NCBI GenBank assembly: GCA_963931165.1
Contig: OZ006985.1
Location: forward strand, 992,001-1,056,000
Length of the DNA: 64,000 nucleotides
Direction of reading: 5' to 3'
Source: Ornithoclostridium sp944380285
Lineage (GTDB): Bacteria; Bacillota; Clostridia; Christensenellales; UBA3700
Made by a program: the position numbers and the translations under genes. Each line of letters begins with the position of its first letter. Within the stretch, counting starts at the first letter, position 1. The notes under the pieces are model-generated. The model was not told the DNA's origin. It saw nothing but the letters and a program-made list of their open reading frames with translations, and ran no database searches. This document shows positions 16,572-24,940 of the stretch, piece after piece.

Positions 16572-17777
16572 TCAGGCGATGCTTTGCGCGAGCATTGCGC
16601 CGAGTTCGAACGCCTTGGCGAGTTCCGCTTCGCTCGGGACGAAGCACGCTTTGAGTCCTTCGCCGACGACGTTGAGCTTGAGTGCGGTCAGGCGCGCGAC
16701 GAGCGCAGGCACCGCTTCGCCGCTCCAGCCGTAGGAGCCGAACACCGCGACCGGGCGCTTCTTGATGTTGATCGCGTCGATCGAGGCGATCAAATTCCAC
16801 ACCGGCGGCACCGCGTCGGCGTTGAGCGTCGGCGAGCCGATCGCAAAGGCGTTGCTGCCGTTGAGTTCGGCGGCGAGCGTCGCGAGGTCGAAGTCGATGA
16901 TGTTGTAGGTCTTGCATTCCGCCGAAGGCAGCACGGAAAGCACGCCGTCGCGTATCTTTGCGGCGAGTGCGGCGGTGCAGCCGTACGCCGAGCAATAAAA
17001 CACCGGCACGCGCTTGACCGCGCTCTTGACGGGGGCGCTCCACTCGTGGTATTTTTGGATCGCATAGTCGAGTTGACCCGCCTTGGTCAGCACGGGGCCG
17101 TGGCTGTTGCAGACATACTTGATGTCGAGCGCGGAGATCTTTGCAAGTCCTGCGAGCACAAACGGCTTGAACGGACCGAAGATCGCGTCGTAGTAGTCCT
17201 TGAACGCGCTGCGATAGTCGTCGAGGTTGCGCACCTTGGCGTCGAACATCGGAGCGAACGAGTAGTGCGCGCCGAGGAAATCGCACGGGAAGAGGGTCTT
17301 CTCTTCGGGGCAATAGGTCATCATCGTGTCGGGCCAATGCAGCAGCGGCGCGACGATGAATTTGAGCGTGAGTCCGCCGAGGTCGAGCGTTTCGCCCTCC
17401 TTGACGACGCGCACGTTGAGGTCGGCGCGGTTGGTGATGTTTTTGAGATAGTTCGCCGCGACCGCGGTGCAGACGATCTGCGCGTTCGGGCACACGCCGA
17501 GCAGAGCGGCGAGTGCGCCCGAGTGGTCGGGCTCGGTGTGGTTGACGACGATGTAGTCAATGCTTGCGGGGTCGGCGACCTCGGCGATGTTCGCCTTGTA
17601 CTCGTCAAAGAATTCCGCATGGCTCGTCTCGACGAGAGCGGTCTTTGTCGCGCCCTTGACGAGGAAAGAGTTGTAACTTGTACCGAAACGAGTCGGCATC
17701 ACGATGTCGAAGATCTCGAGGTCGGGATTTTGAACTCCGACGCTGAACACGTTGTCTGTGATCTTGATGGCAGCCAT
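16572..17777 (-). CDS. Flavodiiron protein (FprA-type O2/NO reductase)
   Basis: Flavodiiron proteins reduce O2 to water or NO to N2O and protect anaerobes. The 401-residue protein has an N-terminal metallo-beta-lactamase domain with the diiron ligands HTEPDHSG, LLHWPD, FPCDFLG and NSHGP. A flavodoxin domain that binds FMN follows (VPVFYCSAYGCTAALA near residue 258, AIGSPTLNADAVPP). No rubredoxin or reductase domain is fused, so electrons must come from a separate rubredoxin. GGAGGG lies 5 nt before the ATG at 17777. It has its own promoter. A Crp/Fnr-family regulator is encoded about 0.5 kb away in the same cluster, which fits a redox-response role. Confidence 0.95.
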   Translation of the reverse strand: MAAIKITDNVFSVGVQNPDLEIFDIVMPTRFGTSYNSFLVKGATKTALVETSHAEFFDEYKANIAEVADPASIDYIVVNHTEPDHSGALAALLGVCPNAQIVCTAVAANYLKNITNRADLNVRVVKEGETLDLGGLTLKFIVAPLLHWPDTMMTYCPEEKTLFPCDFLGAHYSFAPMFDAKVRNLDDYRSAFKDYYDAIFGPFKPFVLAGLAKISALDIKYVCNSHGPVLTKAGQLDYAIQKYHEWSAPVKSAVKRVPVFYCSAYGCTAALAAKIRDGVLSVLPSAECKTYNIIDFDLATLAAELNGSNAFAIGSPTLNADAVPPVWNLIASIDAINIKKRPVAVFGSYGWSGEAVPALVARLTALKLNVVGEGLKACFVPSEAELAKAFELGAMLAQSIA

Positions 17778-17804
17778 ATGTCCCTCCGAAAAGTTTTCGT
17801 CTAT

Positions 17805-17833
17805 ATTATAACACAAAAATGCCGCCGTGCAAA
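17805..17833 (-). promoter_or_regulatory. Flavodiiron gene promoter, overlapping the upstream terminator
   Basis: Minus strand: TTTGCA (17833-17828), a 17-nt spacer and TATAAT (17810-17805). The -35 hexamer lies within one arm of the terminator stem of the preceding gene. Confidence 0.6.
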
Positions 17834-17850
17834 ACGTTTGCACGGCGGCA
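17815..17850 (-). terminator. Terminator after the NrdD-tail-like gene
   Basis: A perfect 14-bp stem (TGCCGCCGTGCAAA and its complement) with a 3-nt loop. On the minus strand it is followed by TTTTTGTGT. Confidence 0.88.
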
Positions 17851-17861
17851 ATCCGATTGAA

Positions 17862-18128
17862 TCAAACTCCGTGCTTTACGCGGTCTCTCTCTTCGGCGCG
17901 CTTGGCGTCGTTGAAGCGGTCGAGGGTGCCGACGAGATAGCCGGTGATGCGGCGGATGCGCTCAAACGGCTGGGGCGAGAATTGGTACTTGAGGTCGACA
18001 AAGTCGCCGTCCAAGGTCACATCCATCGCGATGATGCTCTTGCCGGGGTACTTCTTGCGGCCGTATGCGATATAGGCGTCGATCTCCTTTTGATCGATTG
18101 TCCCGTTTTGAACTGTTACGTCAATCAT
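17862..18128 (-). CDS. Small protein resembling the C-terminal segment of anaerobic ribonucleotide reductase
   Basis: This 88-residue protein starts MIDVTVQNGTIDQKEIDAYI with a perfect GGAGGT 6 nt upstream. Its C-terminal part, RITGYLVGTLDRFNDAKRAEERDR, resembles the segment of NrdD just before the glycyl-radical site (RITGYY...WNxGKxxEFxDR). The catalytic pieces, namely the glycyl-radical motif and zinc cysteines, are missing and it has no cysteine at all, so it cannot be a reductase by itself. Similar stand-alone proteins are common in Clostridia, as far as I recall, but have no known function. It faces a Crp/Fnr gene across a shared palindromic operator. Confidence 0.6.
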   Translation of the reverse strand: MIDVTVQNGTIDQKEIDAYIAYGRKKYPGKSIIAMDVTLDGDFVDLKYQFSPQPFERIRRITGYLVGTLDRFNDAKRAEERDRVKHGV

Positions 18129-18178
18129 GATGTTACCTCCCGAAAGCGCGTTCAAACGCTTTACTTATTTGCAAAACT

Positions 18179-18222
18179 AATATATCATATTATTGACGCA
18201 GGTATCTGTTGCAAATGCAACA
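18179..18222 (-). promoter_or_regulatory. Crp/Fnr-type palindrome with activator-dependent -10 box
   Basis: The palindrome TGTTGCA-AA-TGCAACA (18207-18222) is perfect. On the minus strand a TATATT (18184-18179) without a usable -35 would start transcription near 18172. The palindrome centre would then sit at about -42, the classical class II activator position. The regulator gene starts 15 nt away on the plus strand, so the site could also autoregulate it. Confidence 0.6.
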
Positions 18223-18236
18223 AAACGGAGAAAAAA

Positions 18237-18890
18237 ATGGATTTTTCGCAAATCGAGTTGTTTGACGGCATAAGCGCGGCGTCGTGTACGGACATGCTGG
18301 TGTGTTTCGGCGCGGAGTTCGATTCGTTCCGCACCGGCGAGGTCGTGTGCGACTATTCGGACGACCCCAAGCGGCGCGTGGGGATCATGCGCACGGGCAG
18401 GGCGTCGATGATCCGCATAGACGAGAGCGGCAACGAGACGCTGCTCGAAGAGGTCGAGGAGGGCGATATATTCGGCGAGGTGCTGTGTTTCGGCGACGGC
18501 GGCGACTATGTCAAACTCATATGCGACGAAGACTGCGACGTTGTCTTTCTCAAATACGATCAGATCACCAAGCGGTGCGAAAAGGCGTGCGAGCACCACA
18601 GCCGCCTCGTCGCCAATCTGTTCGAGCTGATGGCAAAAAAGACGCTGTCGCTCGGCGAGAGGATACAATTGCTGTCGAGGCGCACGACGCGAGAGAAGCT
18701 GATGTACTATTTCCGTCTCGAGAGCGCGCGCAGGGGCGGCGAGTTCACGCTGCCGATGTCGCACACGCGGCTCGCCGAGTATCTGTGCGTCGACCGCAGT
18801 GCGATGGTCAGGGAATTGAAGCGGCTGACGGACGACGGCTTGGTGCGCGTCGACGGCAAGAAGATAAGGTTGACGCAAGCGGAATTTTGA
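18237..18890 (+). CDS. Crp/Fnr-family transcriptional regulator
   Basis: The 217-residue protein has an N-terminal cyclic-nucleotide-binding-like beta barrel (GIMRTGRASMIRIDESGNETLLEEVEEGDIFGE), a long dimerisation helix and a C-terminal winged helix (PMSHTRLAEYLCVDRSAMVRELKRL). There is no N-terminal cysteine cluster of the E. coli FNR type. Scattered Cys residues exist (C16, C22, C33 region), so the effector is unclear. GGAG lies 7 nt before the ATG. It is divergent from the NrdD-tail-like and flavodiiron genes with a perfect palindrome between, so a role in controlling redox genes is the natural inference. Confidence 0.9.
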   Translation: MDFSQIELFDGISAASCTDMLVCFGAEFDSFRTGEVVCDYSDDPKRRVGIMRTGRASMIRIDESGNETLLEEVEEGDIFGEVLCFGDGGDYVKLICDEDCDVVFLKYDQITKRCEKACEHHSRLVANLFELMAKKTLSLGERIQLLSRRTTREKLMYYFRLESARRGGEFTLPMSHTRLAEYLCVDRSAMVRELKRLTDDGLVRVDGKKIRLTQAEF

Positions 18891-18910
18891 ATACATGTCG
18901 CCAAAACAAT

Positions 18911-18944
18911 GCAAAAGGGAACGCCGATCGGCGTTCCCTTTTGC
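18911..18944. terminator. Bidirectional terminator between convergent genes
   Basis: A perfect 17-bp palindrome, GCAAAAGGGAACGCCGA and its complement, has A/T tracts in the stem on both sides. It serves the Crp/Fnr gene and the convergent protease gene. Confidence 0.88.
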
Positions 18945-18968
18945 TTGGGAGAGAATTATGAAAAAGTA

Positions 18969-20276
18969 TTATAGATCGGTCAGCTCGGTGACTGCGAACT
19001 CGGCGCTGTCTGCCGTGCCGCCGCGGGTATAGTTGATGCGGATGGTGTCGCCTTCGCGGGCTTTGAGCAAGAATTCGGTCGCGTTGAACACGCGTTCGAT
19101 CGTGCAGCTTTCGACGACTTCGCCGCCGCGGATGAGGTCGATCGAGGTCAGTATGTCGCCGGTTTGGAGCACGCCCTCGCAGACGCTGCCGGAGTTGATG
19201 CCGGAGACGGCGACGGTCTCGACGGTGCGGATCTCGCCGCTTTCGGAGTCGTAGACGGTCGTGGTCTCGCCGTTGTTGCTCAGCGTCACGCCCAGCACGA
19301 ATTTGGATCCGCCCGTCTCGATGACGTTGTCGGCGATGTTGACCGCGATGATCGCGGGGATCGCATAGCAGATGTTGTCGACGTCGGACTCGCTGCTCTT
19401 GGCGTTGGCGATGCCGATCAGCTCGCCGCGGGCGTTGAACACGCCGCCGCCCGAATTGCCGCTGTTGAGCGCGGTGTCGGTGCGGAACACGCGCACTCTC
19501 GACGTCTGCATGTTGCCGAGCACGTTGGTGTATATATATTCTGATTGAGTGGAGACAATGCCTTGCGTGACCGAAAATTGCATCTCTTCGGGGGTGCCGA
19601 CTGCGATGCAGATCTCGCCGAGCTGCGGGGTGCCGGTGTCGACCTTCGCCGCCTCGGTGAGGTCGCTGTCGGCGAACACTTCGCCCGTCGCTTCAAGGAT
19701 GGCGATGTCATAATCGGACGAGCCGCCGAGGAAGCGCGCCGCGATCGCGTCGTCTCCGGAATATCTGTTGTAGATATAGACGTGGATGTCCGAAGCGATG
19801 CCGCGCGAATATTGGTCGTAGACGACGTGGTAGTTGGTGATGATGTAGGCGGTCTCGCCGTCGAGCTTGTAGATGACGCCCGAACCGAGCGAGGACGAGA
19901 AGCGCGAGCTTGCGGTGATCGCGACGCCCGACTTGATGACCTTGCCGGCGATGTTCTCGAAGCCCTGCGTGTACTCAAAGTCGAGATAGGCGTCGAGGAA
20001 GTCGTCCATTGTCGCTCCCGGATGGGTCTCGGCATATGCGTCGAACAGGTCTTGAACGGTGATCGTCGAATCTTCGCCGTCCGAGCCGTCTGCGCCGTCC
20101 GAACCGTCGCTGCCTTTGAGCGATTCCAGCCACTCCGCCTCTGTGCCTTCAAAGCCGTTGTCCACGGCGATCTGGTACGCCGATTTGCCGTCTTGTGCGC
20201 AGCCTGCGAAACAGACGAGGGTGAGAGCGCATACGAGCGTGAGTGTGATCGCGGCAAGCAATCTTTTGGATCTCAT
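18969..20276 (-). CDS. Trypsin-like serine protease lipoprotein with a short collagen-like linker and PDZ-like domain
   Basis: The 435-residue protein has a lipoprotein signal ending FAGC (Cys 26), so it is anchored outside the membrane. Next comes a motif often found in Firmicutes surface proteins, SAYQIAVDNGFEGTEAEWLESLKG. A short Gly-X-Y stretch, GSDGSDGADGSDGED, follows. The chymotrypsin-fold HtrA/DegP-like protease domain has the triad His in ITNYHVVYD, Asp in SSDYDIAILEA and Ser in LNSGNSGGGVF. The last roughly 110 residues (GVTLSNNGETTTV onward, with LQTGDILTSIDLI) form a PDZ-like domain. GGGAGGAA precedes the start. It would act in envelope protein quality control or on an external substrate. 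The collagen-like linker is unusual for HtrA proteins. Confidence 0.9.
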   Translation of the reverse strand: MRSKRLLAAITLTLVCALTLVCFAGCAQDGKSAYQIAVDNGFEGTEAEWLESLKGSDGSDGADGSDGEDSTITVQDLFDAYAETHPGATMDDFLDAYLDFEYTQGFENIAGKVIKSGVAITASSRFSSSLGSGVIYKLDGETAYIITNYHVVYDQYSRGIASDIHVYIYNRYSGDDAIAARFLGGSSDYDIAILEATGEVFADSDLTEAAKVDTGTPQLGEICIAVGTPEEMQFSVTQGIVSTQSEYIYTNVLGNMQTSRVRVFRTDTALNSGNSGGGVFNARGELIGIANAKSSESDVDNICYAIPAIIAVNIADNVIETGGSKFVLGVTLSNNGETTTVYDSESGEIRTVETVAVSGINSGSVCEGVLQTGDILTSIDLIRGGEVVESCTIERVFNATEFLLKAREGDTIRINYTRGGTADSAEFAVTELTDL

Positions 20277-20425
20277 ACATTTCCTCCCGGCGACGGTGCT
20301 GTCCGTGCCTTACGGTGACATAATACTCCGTTCGAGTGAAAGTATAATGAAAACGCGCGAAAAACAAAAAATATTTTTCGGCGGAGGAGAGTAGAGCGCG
20401 GATTTTGCATTTTGAGGGCAAACGA

Positions 20426-20454
20426 TTGCATATTGAGAGAAGGTTTGATATAAT
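20426..20454 (+). promoter_or_regulatory. pckG promoter
   Basis: TTGCAT (20426-20431), a 17-nt spacer and a perfect TATAAT (20449-20454), leaving a leader of about 70 nt before the start codon. I see no riboswitch-like fold in the leader. The remainder of the 255-nt divergent region shows no further clear boxes. Confidence 0.75.
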
Positions 20455-20532
20455 ATTAACGATTTCGGCGAAATGCCGAACGCGCCACGCGCGCACAATG
20501 ATACGGAAATACAATTTTAAGGAGATCATAAC

Positions 20533-22311
20533 ATGAAAGAGTTGACTTCCAACAAGCAAGTGCTCGACTTCGTGGAGCAGACTCGCAGACGCTGCCGTCC
20601 CGACAACGTCGTTTGGATCGACGGTTCTCAGGAACTGTACGACAAGCTGACCGCCGAGGCTATCTCGACCGGCGAGATGATCAAGCTCAACGAGGATCTG
20701 CTTCCCGGCTGCCTTCTCCACCGCACCAAGGAGAACGACGTCGCCCGCGTAGAGAACAGGACTTTCATCTGCTCCCGCAAGGAAGAGGACTGCGGCCCGA
20801 CCAACAATTGGTGGGAACCGTCCAAGGCGTATGAGACGCTGTACGGCATCCTCGACGGCGCGTACGAGGGCAGGACGATGTACGTCATCCCGTTCTCGAT
20901 GGGTCCGGTCGGCGGCAGACTGTCCAAGATCGGCATTGAGATCACCGACAGCATCTATGTCGTCCTCAACATGAGGATCATGACCCGCGTCGGCAAGAAC
21001 GTGCTCGACGCTCTCGGCGACAGCAACGACTTCGTCCGCGGCACCCACGCCAAGTGCGACGTCGATCCCGAGAAGAGATACATTTGCCAATTCCCCGAGG
21101 ACAACGCGATCATCTCTGTCAACAGCGCATACGGCGGCAACGTGCTTTTGGGCAAAAAGTGCTTTGCTCTGCGCATAGCTTCCTATCAGGGCAAGAACGA
21201 GAACTGGATGGCTGAGCACATGCTCATCCTCGGCATCGAGAAGCCCAACAAGGAGACCGTTTACATGGCGGCGGCGTTCCCGTCCGCTTGCGGCAAGACC
21301 AACCTCGCGATGCTCATTCCGCCGGAAGGCTATCGCAAGAACGGCTACAAGGTCTACACCGTAGGCGACGACATCGCTTGGATCAGAAAGGGCCCCGACG
21401 GCAGACTGTATGCGATCAACCCCGAGAACGGCTTCTTCGGCGTCGCTCCCGGCACCAACGCCAAGTCCAACCCCAACGCGCTTGCGGCGACCAAGAAGAA
21501 CACCATCTTCACCAACGTCTGCCACAATCTCGAGAACAACACCGTTTGGTGGGAAGGTCTTGACAAGAATCCGCCCGAGAACGCGATCGACTGGAAGGGC
21601 AATCCCTGGAACGGCAAGACTTCGACCGAGAAGGGCGCTCACCCGAACAGCCGCTTCACCGCGCCGGCGATCAACTGCCCCTGCATCAGCCCCGAGTTCG
21701 AGAACGGCAACGGCGTGCCCATCAGCGCTTTCATCTTCGGCGGCAGAAGGGCGAAGACAGCTCCGCTCGTCTATCAGGCTAAGGATTGGGACAACGGCGT
21801 GTTCGTCGGCTCGATCATGGCTTCCGAGACCACCGCGGCGGCTGCCGGCAAGACCGGCGTCGTCAGAAGAGACCCGATGGCAATGCTCCCGTTCTGCGGC
21901 TACAACATGGGCGACTATTGGCAGCATTGGCTCGACATGGGCGCTTCGGTCGATGCGGACAAACAGCCCAAGTTCTTCAACGTCAACTGGTTCAGGACGG
22001 ACGATGAGGGTCACTTCATCTGGCCGGGCTTCGGCGACAACATGAGAGTGCTCGACTGGATGCTCAAGCGCATCGAGGGCACCGTCGACGCGGTCGAGAC
22101 TCCGATCGGTCTCGTCCCCAAGGCTGAGGACATCAACATCGAAGGGCTCGACGACATCACCGTCGACACCGTCAAGGGTCTGTTGCAGATCGACAAGGAC
22201 AATTGGCGCGAAGAAGTCAAGGGCATCAAAGAATTTTATGCCAAGTTCGGCGACAAGCTCCCCAAGGAGTTGGCGAAGCAGGTCGAAGAGCTCGAGTCCA
22301 AGCTCGCTTGA
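20533..22311 (+). CDS. pckG: Phosphoenolpyruvate carboxykinase (GTP)
   Basis: PckG interconverts oxaloacetate plus GTP and phosphoenolpyruvate plus CO2. In anaerobes it often runs toward oxaloacetate. The 592-residue protein is the GTP type: the P-loop is FPSACGKTNLAMLIPPEG, with VGDDIAWIRKGPDGRLYAINPE and NTIFTNVC, the nucleotide-specificity region, and FIFGGRRAKTAPLVYQ. The AAGGAG Shine-Dalgarno and strong promoter suggest high expression, and the gene shows the smoothest codon use in the window (uniform use of C-ending codons). Together with the candidate (Re)-citrate synthase it would feed an incomplete TCA branch. Confidence 0.97.
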   Translation: MKELTSNKQVLDFVEQTRRRCRPDNVVWIDGSQELYDKLTAEAISTGEMIKLNEDLLPGCLLHRTKENDVARVENRTFICSRKEEDCGPTNNWWEPSKAYETLYGILDGAYEGRTMYVIPFSMGPVGGRLSKIGIEITDSIYVVLNMRIMTRVGKNVLDALGDSNDFVRGTHAKCDVDPEKRYICQFPEDNAIISVNSAYGGNVLLGKKCFALRIASYQGKNENWMAEHMLILGIEKPNKETVYMAAAFPSACGKTNLAMLIPPEGYRKNGYKVYTVGDDIAWIRKGPDGRLYAINPENGFFGVAPGTNAKSNPNALAATKKNTIFTNVCHNLENNTVWWEGLDKNPPENAIDWKGNPWNGKTSTEKGAHPNSRFTAPAINCPCISPEFENGNGVPISAFIFGGRRAKTAPLVYQAKDWDNGVFVGSIMASETTAAAAGKTGVVRRDPMAMLPFCGYNMGDYWQHWLDMGASVDADKQPKFFNVNWFRTDDEGHFIWPGFGDNMRVLDWMLKRIEGTVDAVETPIGLVPKAEDINIEGLDDITVDTVKGLLQIDKDNWREEVKGIKEFYAKFGDKLPKELAKQVEELESKLA

Positions 22312-22328
22312 CGCGACAAGACGATCAA

Positions 22329-22355
22329 ACGGGAGGCGTTTGCCTCCCGTTTTTT
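22329..22355 (+). terminator. Terminator after pckG
   Basis: A perfect 9-bp stem ACGGGAGGC / GCCTCCCGT with a 4-nt GTTT loop, followed by five T. Confidence 0.92.
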
Positions 22356-22457
22356 GCTGCGTTCGTACGGGACGCGCCGCCCGAACGCTTCGCGCGCGGA
22401 AGTCGCGCGCGTCATGTAAATTGTTTGTAAAAGATTTGTTTTACGCCGCCGCCGCCA

Positions 22458-22486
22458 TTTACAAAAGGCGAAAAGTGTTATATATT
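22458..22486 (+). promoter_or_regulatory. MMPL exporter promoter, apparently leaderless
   Basis: TTTACA (22458-22463), a 17-nt spacer and TATATT (22481-22486). The ATG at 22493 is at the predicted transcription start. The in-frame codon two before the ATG is TGA, so no upstream start is possible. Confidence 0.75.
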
Positions 22487-22492
22487 TGAAGT

Positions 22493-24886
22493 ATGAAAAA
22501 GTTTGCGGCGTTCATAGTCAAATATCGACTCATCATCTTGGGGCTCATCCTGCTGGCGACCATCGCGTGTACTTTCGCGATGTTCTATGTCAACGTCAAT
22601 TCGGACATTTTGTCCTATCTGCCCGACGGCATGGAGATGACCGAAGGGCTTGACTTCATGCAGGAAAACTTCAATATGCAGGGCGACGCGATCATAGGCA
22701 TCAGAGGAGAGGGGTTGACCTATGAGTGGATGCAGCAATACACATCTGACCTCGCGGCAAAGTATTCGGTGGGCGACGACCCGGTGATCAAGCCGGGCGG
22801 CGTCATTTGGTACGGCATGATCAAGGAAATGGCGAGCGTCGACGACGGCGGAATGGGCTCGATGATCGACGGGCTTATCAAGGACTATGGTCTCACTTTC
22901 GAAAAGTTGATGGAGATCGCCCAAAGCATGGCGGAAAATCCCGAGATCGAGCAGATGTTCCACCCCGACGATCAGACCTATTTGATCATGTTGCAGCTGT
23001 CCGCGCCCAGCTCGTCCGACGAGGCTATGGACCTTTTGGACCACATCGAAAAGACCGTCACGGATGCCGGCTACGACGTCGCGCTCGGCGGCAGCAGCCA
23101 GATCACGCGCGACGTGTTCCAAAGCACGATCGGCGAGATCCCCAAATATCTCGTTGTCGGCATCTTGGTGATGTTCATCATATTGCTGTTGACGACGACA
23201 TCGTTGATGGAGCCGATCATCTTCATGCTGACGCTCGGCGTGTCCATCATGGTCAATATGGGCACCAACATCATCTTGCCCAGCGTCAGCGTCATCACGT
23301 TCGCCGCGTCGTCCATCTTGCAGCTTGCGCTGTCGATGGACTATGCGATCTTCCTGATGCACCAATACGAACTCGAAAAGCAGTCGACGCTCGACAACCG
23401 TCTTGCGATGCAAAAGGCGATCCCCAAGACCTTCTCGACGATCGCCGCGTCGGCGCTGACGACGGTGGGCGGCTTCCTCGCGCTGTTCTTCATGAAGTTC
23501 GAGATCGGCGCAGACCTCGGGCTCGTGCTTGCAAAGGGCGTCGCGCTCAGTTTGCTCACGGTCATCTTTTTGCAGCCCAGCCTCATGCTGCTGTTCGACA
23601 AGGCGAGAGAGAAGACAAAGCACCGCATCCTCGTCCCCAAATTCAAGACGACCAGCGGCTTTGCGGTCACCTATCGCAAGACGCTCGTCGTGATCGCGCT
23701 CATCTTGCTGATCCCGGTCGCGGTGTTGCAGGGCAAGGTGGAGCTGTCCTACATCAAGTTCACCGACGAAAACCCCAACCCCACGCAGGTGGAGCAGGTC
23801 GTCGACTCGATGAGCAACTCGGTCATTGTCATAGTGCCGACGGACACGGACGGCGACGGCGTGAACGACTATGACAGGCAATACGCGTTCATCGAGGACG
23901 TCAAGGGCATGGATCACGACGTCACGGCTATGATGGGCTTGTTCACAATGATCCCCGAGGACGGCACGGGCATCATAGATATGGCGATCGACCTCAACGA
24001 TCCCGATTCCGAGTTCGCCAAGAAGATCGAAGATCTCTTGAAAATGGCGGAGGATTTTGGACCTGCCATGGGCATCGACATCGACGAGATGAAGGGCATG
24101 CTCGACACCGCGAAGAACATGATAGGCGGCTTTGTCAACAACGGCTATACGATGTATACGATCATGATCGACTGCGAGGCGGAGTCTGCCGAGGCGGAGG
24201 CGGCGCTTGCGGACATACACGCGATACTCGGCGACTATTTCGGCGAAGATTACTATTTGACGGGCATGTCGCAGGCGGTCGAGGACCTCAAAGAGATCAC
24301 TCCCACCGACTTCAACATCGTGACGATCGTGTCCGTATTGATCATCTTGGTCGTGCTGTTGTTTACGCTGCGCTCGTTCAAGATGTCGGCGATCATCATT
24401 GCGGTCATCGAGTTCGGCATCTTCCTCAACCTGACTTTGTGTTACATCGTCGGGCAGCAGATCAACTTCATGGCGTACATCATATTGAGTTCGATACAGC
24501 TCGGCGCAACGGTCGACTATGCGATCTTGTTCACAGTCAAGTACAAGAACTATCTCGGCGCTTTGCCGGCGAGACAGGCGGCGTACAAGGGCTTGACCGA
24601 GAGTGGTGTGTCGATCTTGACGTCCGTCGCGATCCTTGCCGGGTGCTGTCTGTCGGTTTCGCTGATCACCAGCAACCGCATCGTGTCCGAGATCACGATG
24701 CTCATCGCGCGCGGCGCGATCATCAGCGGCATATTGGTGCTCGTGTTGCTGCCGGCGCTGCTGATCATGTTCACGGGCAATCAAAAGCTCAAGGGCGCGC
24801 GCATACGCAAGCGGCAGCGCAAGCTCTTCCGAAAGGAGACCGACCCCGACGAGGGCAAGGAAGAGATCAACGCTCAACAGGTTTGA
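22493..24886 (+). CDS. MMPL/RND-family exporter
   Basis: The 797-residue membrane protein has the two-fold RND layout: one N-terminal membrane helix, an outer loop, then a block of five helices (about residues 219-390), a second outer loop, and a second block (about 608-770). The SSD/MMPL-type segments are LQLALSMDYAIFLMHQYELEK in the first half and IQLGATVDYAILFTVKYKNYL in the second, each with the conserved GxxxDYxxxL core used for proton coupling. In Gram-positives such proteins export lipids, peptides or drugs. The substrate cannot be read here. No regulator adjoins it. No Shine-Dalgarno precedes the start; the transcript appears leaderless. Confidence 0.92.
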   Translation: MKKFAAFIVKYRLIILGLILLATIACTFAMFYVNVNSDILSYLPDGMEMTEGLDFMQENFNMQGDAIIGIRGEGLTYEWMQQYTSDLAAKYSVGDDPVIKPGGVIWYGMIKEMASVDDGGMGSMIDGLIKDYGLTFEKLMEIAQSMAENPEIEQMFHPDDQTYLIMLQLSAPSSSDEAMDLLDHIEKTVTDAGYDVALGGSSQITRDVFQSTIGEIPKYLVVGILVMFIILLLTTTSLMEPIIFMLTLGVSIMVNMGTNIILPSVSVITFAASSILQLALSMDYAIFLMHQYELEKQSTLDNRLAMQKAIPKTFSTIAASALTTVGGFLALFFMKFEIGADLGLVLAKGVALSLLTVIFLQPSLMLLFDKAREKTKHRILVPKFKTTSGFAVTYRKTLVVIALILLIPVAVLQGKVELSYIKFTDENPNPTQVEQVVDSMSNSVIVIVPTDTDGDGVNDYDRQYAFIEDVKGMDHDVTAMMGLFTMIPEDGTGIIDMAIDLNDPDSEFAKKIEDLLKMAEDFGPAMGIDIDEMKGMLDTAKNMIGGFVNNGYTMYTIMIDCEAESAEAEAALADIHAILGDYFGEDYYLTGMSQAVEDLKEITPTDFNIVTIVSVLIILVVLLFTLRSFKMSAIIIAVIEFGIFLNLTLCYIVGQQINFMAYIILSSIQLGATVDYAILFTVKYKNYLGALPARQAAYKGLTESGVSILTSVAILAGCCLSVSLITSNRIVSEITMLIARGAIISGILVLVLLPALLIMFTGNQKLKGARIRKRQRKLFRKETDPDEGKEEINAQQV

Positions 24887-24894
24887 AACAGGTC

Positions 24895-24932
24895 AAAAAA
24901 GACCGCCGCAGATCGCGGCGGTCATATTTTTT
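24895..24932. terminator. Bidirectional terminator between the MMPL and plsC genes
   Basis: A perfect 9-bp stem GACCGCCGC / GCGGCGGTC with an AGATC loop is flanked by six A on the left and a T-run (ATATTTTTTG) on the right, so it works for both convergent genes. Confidence 0.9.
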
Positions 24933-24940
24933 GCTTTTTG

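Noticed and set aside
18193..18221. A plus-strand promoter for the Crp/Fnr gene with TTGACG at 18193-18198.
   Set aside because: At 17-nt spacing the -10 position reads TGCAAC inside the palindrome, which is a poor box, so I did not list it.
20455..20532. Riboswitch or attenuator in the pckG leader; T-box leaders before thrC, ilvN and serC.
   Set aside because: The pckG leader has only a weak hairpin, and the other three genes have leaders too short or lacking the T-box sequence and terminator pair.
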